Below are positions 5,348 through 8,307 of a stretch of 8,307 bases of DNA, one piece after another. Each line of letters opens with the position of its first letter. Position 1 is the stretch's first letter. The notes under the pieces were generated by a model. The model had not been told where the DNA came from. It made no database searches and saw only the letters and a list, made by a program, of their open reading frames with translations. Origin of the DNA: Chloroflexota bacterium (GTDB taxonomy: Bacteria > Chloroflexota > UBA6077 > JACQUR01); the NCBI GenBank assembly GCA_016210245.1, contig JACQUR010000269.1, positions 1 to 8,307 on the forward strand. The letters are read 5' to 3'. Made by a program: the position numbers and the translations under genes.

Positions 5348-6497
5348 AGGTTGGCAGGTCGATGCCGTCGGGGTCCAGGCTCGGCTCGTGGGGTTGGTAG
5401 CGGGAGGGGGGCGGCGGCACGGGCGACTCCGGCCGCGGAGGAGCCGGTGGGCGGGCGCGCGTTCCGGGCCGCAGGCCGGTGGCGATGACCGTGATCTTCA
5501 CCTCCGCCTGCTGCTTGGGGTGGATGACCGCGCCGAAGATGATGTTGGCGGACGGGTCCACCAGTTGGTTGACCGCGTCGGCGGCCTCGGTCACCTCGGC
5601 CAGGCTCAGGTCCGGGCCGCCGGTGATGTTGAGCAGCACGTTCGTTGCGCCCTCGATGGACGTGTCCAGCAGCGGGCTCGAGATCGCCGCACGGACCGCG
5701 GCCATCGCCCGTCCGTCGCCCTTGGCCTCGCCAATGGCCATCAGCGCGGTGCCCGCGCCGGCCATGACCGCCCGCACGTCGGCGAAGTCGAGATTGATCA
5801 GCCCGGTCATGGTGACCAGGTCGGAGATGCCCTGCACGCCCTGGCGCAGGATGTCGTCGGCCAGGCGGAACGCCTCCACCACGGTCATCTGCCGACTCGC
5901 CAGCGTCAGCAGCCGATCGTTGGGGATGAGGATCAGCGCGTCCACGCGCTCCTTCAGCAGTTGCACCCCTGCCTCGGCCGTGCGCTTGCGCCGGTAGCCC
6001 TCGAAGGTGAAGGGTAGGGTCACCACAGCCACAGTGAGCGCGCGCTCGGCCCGAGCGACCTCGGCGATGATCGGCGAGGCGCCGGTGCCGGTGCCGCCCC
6101 CCATGCCGGCGGTAATGAACACCATGTCGGCGCCGGTGATGGCCTCCTGCAGGGCGTCGCGGCTGATCTCGGCCGCGCGCTCCCCATGTTGCGGGTCGCC
6201 GCCCGCGCCCAGCCCGCGGGTGGAGCGACCGCCGATCTGGATCTTGCGCAGGGCCTGCGACTGGGCCAGGGCCTGGGCATCAGTGTTGACCGCGATGAAC
6301 TCTACGCCCTGGACGCCCGCCTCGACCATGCGGTTGACCGCGTTGGTGCCGCCCCCGCCAACCCCGATGATCTTGACCTCGGTGAAGCCGCGCGCCTCAG
6401 GGGCCAGCGCGGCGTCGACGATCTGTGGCACGATGGGGGTGGCGCGATGGCTATTGCCCAGGCGACCTGGATCGAAGCCTCCGCGTGCTTTAGCCAC
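5325..6497 (-). CDS. ftsZ: Cell division protein FtsZ
   Basis: FtsZ is the tubulin-like GTPase that polymerises into the cytokinetic ring. With the GTG at 6497 it is 390 residues. The order is GGGGTNAVNRM (47-57), VNTDAQAL (70-77), the tubulin signature GGGTGTGAS (133-141), the synergy/T7 loop NLDFADVR (235-242), a Pro-rich linker from about 345, and a C-terminal conserved peptide DGIDLPTFNFRLRS that should bind partners such as FtsA, SepF or ZipA-like proteins. The open frame runs upstream to 6716, but that part is only the antisense of parA. The GTG overlaps the parA stop by 8 nt and has GAGG at 6507-6510, 9 nt upstream, so coupled translation is likely. It has an N-terminal extension of about 37 residues before the first motif. 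No ftsA or ftsQ is in the window, so this copy lies outside a recognisable dcw cluster here. Confidence 0.96.
   Translation of the reverse strand: MAKARGGFDPGRLGNSHRATPIVPQIVDAALAPEARGFTEVKIIGVGGGGTNAVNRMVEAGVQGVEFIAVNTDAQALAQSQALRKIQIGGRSTRGLGAGGDPQHGERAAEISRDALQEAITGADMVFITAGMGGGTGTGASPIIAEVARAERALTVAVVTLPFTFEGYRRKRTAEAGVQLLKERVDALILIPNDRLLTLASRQMTVVEAFRLADDILRQGVQGISDLVTMTGLINLDFADVRAVMAGAGTALMAIGEAKGDGRAMAAVRAAISSPLLDTSIEGATNVLLNITGGPDLSLAEVTEAADAVNQLVDPSANIIFGAVIHPKQQAEVKITVIATGLRPGTRARPPAPPRPESPVPPPPSRYQPHEPSLDPDGIDLPTFNFRLRS
5343..5354. repeat. Heptamer-family motif across the pfkA stop and ftsZ 3' end
   Basis: GTTGAAGGTTGG is the exact reverse complement of 4121-4132 in the repeat upstream of the MNT gene. 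It contains the pfkA TGA (5345-5347) on the plus strand and encodes PTFN of the FtsZ C-terminal peptide on the minus strand. Confidence 0.55.
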
Positions 6498-7251
6498 GTT
6501 CGAGCACCTCGTCGGCCAGGGCGAAGTAGAGCTCGGCCGCTTTCTCCGCCCCGTTGTACCGAAAGACCGAGTTGCCAGAAGCCCCGGCCTCCAGGATCTT
6601 GCTGTTGGTGCCCATCTCGGTTCGGAACACCAGGTCCCCCCAGCGCTTGCGCACATACTCCGACACCTGGCGCTCCTCGCGCAAGCGGCGATCCAGCTTG
6701 CTGAGCAGGATACCAAGAATCCGGAGCCGCGGGTTCAGGTAGAGCACCTCTTCGATGGTCTCCTGCAGCATCTGGAGCCCCTGGACCGAGAAGAAGCGGG
6801 CCTCGGTCGGAATGATCACGCTGGTGGCCGCCACGAGCGCGTTGGTGGTCAGCAGCCCGAGGGAGGGCGGGGTATCGATCAGGATGTGGGTGTAGCGTGC
6901 GTCGACCGCCTGCACCTGGTCGCGCAGGCGCAACTCGCGCCCGAGCTTGTTCATCAGCGCCGCCTCGGCCGAGGCCAGGGCAAGATCCGCCGGGACCACA
7001 TCCAGGCGGGCCTGCAGCCCGTTCTCGACGTTCACGATCGGCAGGCTCACCTTGCGGTCCAGCAGCGCGCCGGCGACGTTGTGCTCAGCCTCCTTCTCCA
7101 GGCCAAAAGCGCTGGTGAGGTTGCTCTGGGGATCCATGTCGATGAGCAGAGTGCGACAGCCCCGCAGGGCCAGCGCAGCGCCCAGATTAGCCGTGGTGGT
7201 GGTCTTGCCCACCCCACCCTTCTGGTTTGCGACAGCTATGACGATCGCCAT
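6490..7251 (-). CDS. parA: ParA/Soj-family partition ATPase
   Basis: This is a 253-residue small ParA-type ATPase. ParA proteins form ATP-dependent dimers on the nucleoid and position chromosomes, plasmids or protein complexes; relatives such as MinD and MipZ position FtsZ. The deviant Walker A is KGGVGKTT at residues 11-18 with both lysines (K11, K16), the A' motif is LLIDMDPQSN (35-44), and Walker B is HILIDTPPS ending at 130 with D126. There is no N-terminal HTH, unlike plasmid type Ia ParA, and no MinD-like C-terminal amphipathic tail is obvious. The ATG at 7251 gives the standard MAIVIAVANQKGG opening, although no clear ribosome site precedes it. The stop overlaps the ftsZ start by 8 nt, making a parA-ftsZ operon. 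No parB or parS site is seen, so a role in division-site placement rather than chromosome partition is possible but inferred. Confidence 0.93.
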   Translation of the reverse strand: MAIVIAVANQKGGVGKTTTTANLGAALALRGCRTLLIDMDPQSNLTSAFGLEKEAEHNVAGALLDRKVSLPIVNVENGLQARLDVVPADLALASAEAALMNKLGRELRLRDQVQAVDARYTHILIDTPPSLGLLTTNALVAATSVIIPTEARFFSVQGLQMLQETIEEVLYLNPRLRILGILLSKLDRRLREERQVSEYVRKRWGDLVFRTEMGTNSKILEAGASGNSVFRYNGAEKAAELYFALADEVLERG

Positions 7252-7342
7252 AGCGGCTTACTCAGGCGCTCCCTCTCCCCAGGGCCACCGGCGGCGCACC
7301 CCACTCGCGCCGCTCAAGGCAGGCCTGCTACCACGTCCAGGC

Positions 7343-7410
7343 CCTTCGACGTGCTCAGTCCTTTGACGTGCTCAGTCCTTCGACGTGCTCAGTCCTTCGA
7401 CGTGCTCAGG
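7343..7410. repeat. Four tandem copies of a 17-bp repeat
   Basis: The unit CCTTCGACGTGCTCAGT starts at 7343, 7360, 7377 and 7394. Copy 2 has one change (TTTGAC), and copy 4 ends in G instead of T, followed by ATGAGCGG. The unit resembles a dispersed CCTTCGAC...GCTCAGG element that I recall from Chloroflexota and other genomes. There are no spacers, so it is not CRISPR. Confidence 0.92.
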
Positions 7411-7474
7411 ATGAGCGGGGCTGGCCTCCACGCGGCGCAATACTAGCACACGCCCCCCGCCACTGCAACGCACC

Positions 7475-7503
7475 TTGACACCTCTGCCCGACGAACTTAT
7501 GCT
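7475..7503 (+). promoter_or_regulatory. Sigma70-type promoter for the zinc-ribbon/SH3 gene
   Basis: A perfect -35 TTGACA (7475-7480) and TATGCT (7498-7503; 4 of 6 matches to TATAAT) are separated by exactly 17 bp. Transcription would start near 7510 and give a leader of about 160 nt before the GTG at 7669. Confidence 0.6.
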
Positions 7504-7514
7504 TAGCAGGCGCA

Positions 7515-7530
7515 GCCAGGCCTGCCTGGC
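7515..7530. promoter_or_regulatory. Dyad at the predicted transcription start
   Basis: GCCAGGC (7515-7521) and GCCTGGC (7524-7530) are perfect inverted arms with a 2-nt centre, placed just after the predicted start. This is a classic repressor-operator position. The core CAGGCCTGC also occurs at 7320-7328, nearer parA. Confidence 0.4.
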
Positions 7531-7588
7531 AAGACGCGCCGCCGAGTCGCTGGGAGCACCAACAGGCTCGGGACTCCTGAAGAAGCAC

Positions 7589-7623
7589 GCTCGGCGTCTC
7601 TGCGTCTCTGTGGTTGCGAAAGG
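7589..7623. repeat. Dispersed-repeat relic with two GCGTCTCT octamers
   Basis: The stretch contains GCGTCTCT twice in tandem (7594-7609) followed by GTGGTTGCG. On the minus strand it translates to TTETQRRR, a string I recognise from many spurious hypothetical proteins derived from a widespread intergenic repeat. That recognition is from memory. Confidence 0.55.
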
Positions 7624-7668
7624 CGCTCGAAGCCCGCGACCAACCAACGCTGGTGGCCGCCCTCGCCC

Positions 7669-8259
7669 GTGAACGCGTCTGCGCGCATCGCCTGTCCCGG
7701 TTGCGGTGGACTGAACCCCCGCGACGTGTCCTTCTGCGATTGGTGCGGGCGCTCGTTCCTGTCTCCGGGGCGGCAGATCAGCGCGCGCGGGGTCCGCCTG
7801 GGGGTTGCTCTGCTTTTCACTGCCCTGGTGGCGGCCGTCGTCCTGCTCGCGGTCCTCAACGCTCAGCGCCCGAGTTCGACTCAGCCTACCCTGCCGACGC
7901 CGACACAGCCCCGGCCCACCGCCGCGGCTTCGACCCCTACCCCGCCCCTGGCGCTGGCGCCGACGCAAGCGCGGGAGCAGACCCCCACCCCCTCACCCAC
8001 GCCGCGCCCGAGCCCTACCGCAACGCCCGAGCCGGTCCGGGCCGCGCGGATCGCCAGGACGGGCGGCCTGGGCGCCTATCTGCGCCGCGAGCCGTCCACC
8101 ACGGCTGCGCCCATCGTTGCCCTGCGGGAGGGCACGCAGGTCACGGCGCTGAACCAGGAGGAGGTGACTGCCGCGCGGGTGTGGCGCCTGGTCCGTGACC
8201 CGCGGGGGCTCCAGGGCTGGGTGCTGGCCGACTTCCTGGAGTTCAGTCCTGAGTCCTGA
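7669..8259 (+). CDS. Zinc-ribbon, single transmembrane, SH3-like domain protein
   Basis: This 196-residue protein of unknown function has a clear modular build. A zinc ribbon at the N-terminus has C9, C12, C23 and C26 (CPGC and CDWC). One membrane helix lies at about 42-64, preceded by arginines at 28, 35, 40 and 43, so the ribbon is probably cytoplasmic. A Pro/Thr/Ser-rich linker (68-122) of TPTP type is typical of Chloroflexota surface proteins. A bacterial SH3-like domain (PF08239 type) follows at about 126-190, with YLRREPS at 137-143, REGTQV, and a closing GWVLADFL. It may sense or bind the cell envelope outside while the ribbon contacts an internal partner; that is inference. The GTG start is the last start codon before the ribbon, and its ribosome site is weak. 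The stop codon lies inside the heptamer array at 8245-8286. Confidence 0.85.
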   Translation: MNASARIACPGCGGLNPRDVSFCDWCGRSFLSPGRQISARGVRLGVALLFTALVAAVVLLAVLNAQRPSSTQPTLPTPTQPRPTAAASTPTPPLALAPTQAREQTPTPSPTPRPSPTATPEPVRAARIARTGGLGAYLRREPSTTAAPIVALREGTQVTALNQEEVTAARVWRLVRDPRGLQGWVLADFLEFSPES

Positions 8260-8307
8260 GTGCTGAGTCCTGAGTGCTGAGTGGGGAACCTTGCTCAGGA
8301 CTCAGGA
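8245..8307. repeat. Heptamer array with inverted copy at the right edge
   Basis: Six 7-nt units (AGTCCTG or AGTGCTG, the last AGTGGGG) run from 8245 to 8286 and include the preceding gene's TGA at 8257-8259. TCCTGAGTCCTGAG (8247-8260) is the exact reverse complement of 8294-8307, giving a hairpin with a 33-nt loop. The right arm may continue past the window. It could act as a 3' hairpin for the zinc-ribbon gene. Confidence 0.88.

Larger units (their letters stand above)
7252..7668. other. 417-bp intergenic region with repeats and divergent promoters
   Basis: This stretch separates the divergent parA and zinc-ribbon genes. It contains the palindrome GCAGGCCTGC (7319-7328), the four-copy 17-bp repeat (7343-7410), a plus-strand promoter and dyad (7475-7530) and a dispersed repeat (7589-7623). 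A weak minus-strand promoter for parA may exist, with TTGCAG and TAGTAT 17 bp apart, the latter at 7440-7445. That would put the 17-bp repeats in the parA leader. I find no convincing gene in it. The open frame running through on the minus strand (7372-7968) is repeat-derived and overlaps the real gene. Confidence 0.7.

Noticed and set aside
6498..6716. Upstream extension of ftsZ into parA
   Set aside because: Those 73 codons are the shifted frame of parA. The GTG at 6497 has a ribosome site and gives a normal FtsZ length.
7343..7410. CRISPR array
   Set aside because: The 17-bp units are directly adjacent with no spacers, and no cas gene is present.
6007..7446. Long plus-strand open frame (479 codons) opposite parA and ftsZ
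   Set aside because: It covers two well-supported genes on the other strand, its translation shows no family motif, and it ends inside the 17-bp repeats.
7372..7968. Minus-strand open frame (198 codons) in the parA upstream region
   Set aside because: It is built on dispersed repeats (TTETQRRR translation) and overlaps the antisense of the zinc-ribbon gene.

Overview
The window is GC-rich bacterial chromosome with tightly packed genes, frequent GTG or TTG starts and short start/stop overlaps. Gene content, the Pro/Thr-rich linker of the last protein and the many short dispersed repeats suggest Chloroflexota. That assignment is an inference from style, not from a marker gene.

Layout. Positions 1-3288, plus strand: a membrane M48/Ste24-type zinc protease (possibly continuing left of the window), a DivIC/FtsB-type septum protein overlapping it by 8 nt, then tilS (tRNA-Ile lysidine synthetase). 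The divIC-tilS order is a familiar bacterial neighbourhood. Positions 3343-4049, minus strand: a minimal nucleotidyltransferase (MNT) and a HEPN protein overlapping by 4 nt, a two-gene module of toxin-antitoxin type. Positions 4155-4220: divergent promoter region with a TATAAT box on each strand and a near-perfect dyad between them. Positions 4250-5347, plus strand: 6-phosphofructokinase. Positions 5325-7251, minus strand: parA then ftsZ, overlapping by 8 nt; ftsZ meets pfkA tail to tail with a 23-nt overlap. Positions 7252-7668: gene-free region with a 17-bp tandem repeat, another dispersed repeat and a good plus-strand promoter. Positions 7669-8259, plus strand: a zinc-ribbon, transmembrane, SH3-like protein.

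Functionally the window mixes division and segregation (DivIC-like protein, FtsZ, ParA), tRNA modification (TilS), glycolysis (Pfk) and envelope proteins, with one small accessory module (MNT-HEPN) between tilS and pfkA.

The most unusual signal is not a gene. A set of repeats with 7-nt periodicity occurs at about six places: 1-17, 1537-1612 (a perfect 76-bp palindrome with no loop), 2805-2854 (inside tilS), 4099-4147, 5343-5354 (across the pfkA stop and the ftsZ C-terminal motif) and 8245-8307 (containing the last gene's stop codon). Different loci use different heptamers, but several share a core, and three are inverted repeats able to form hairpins.
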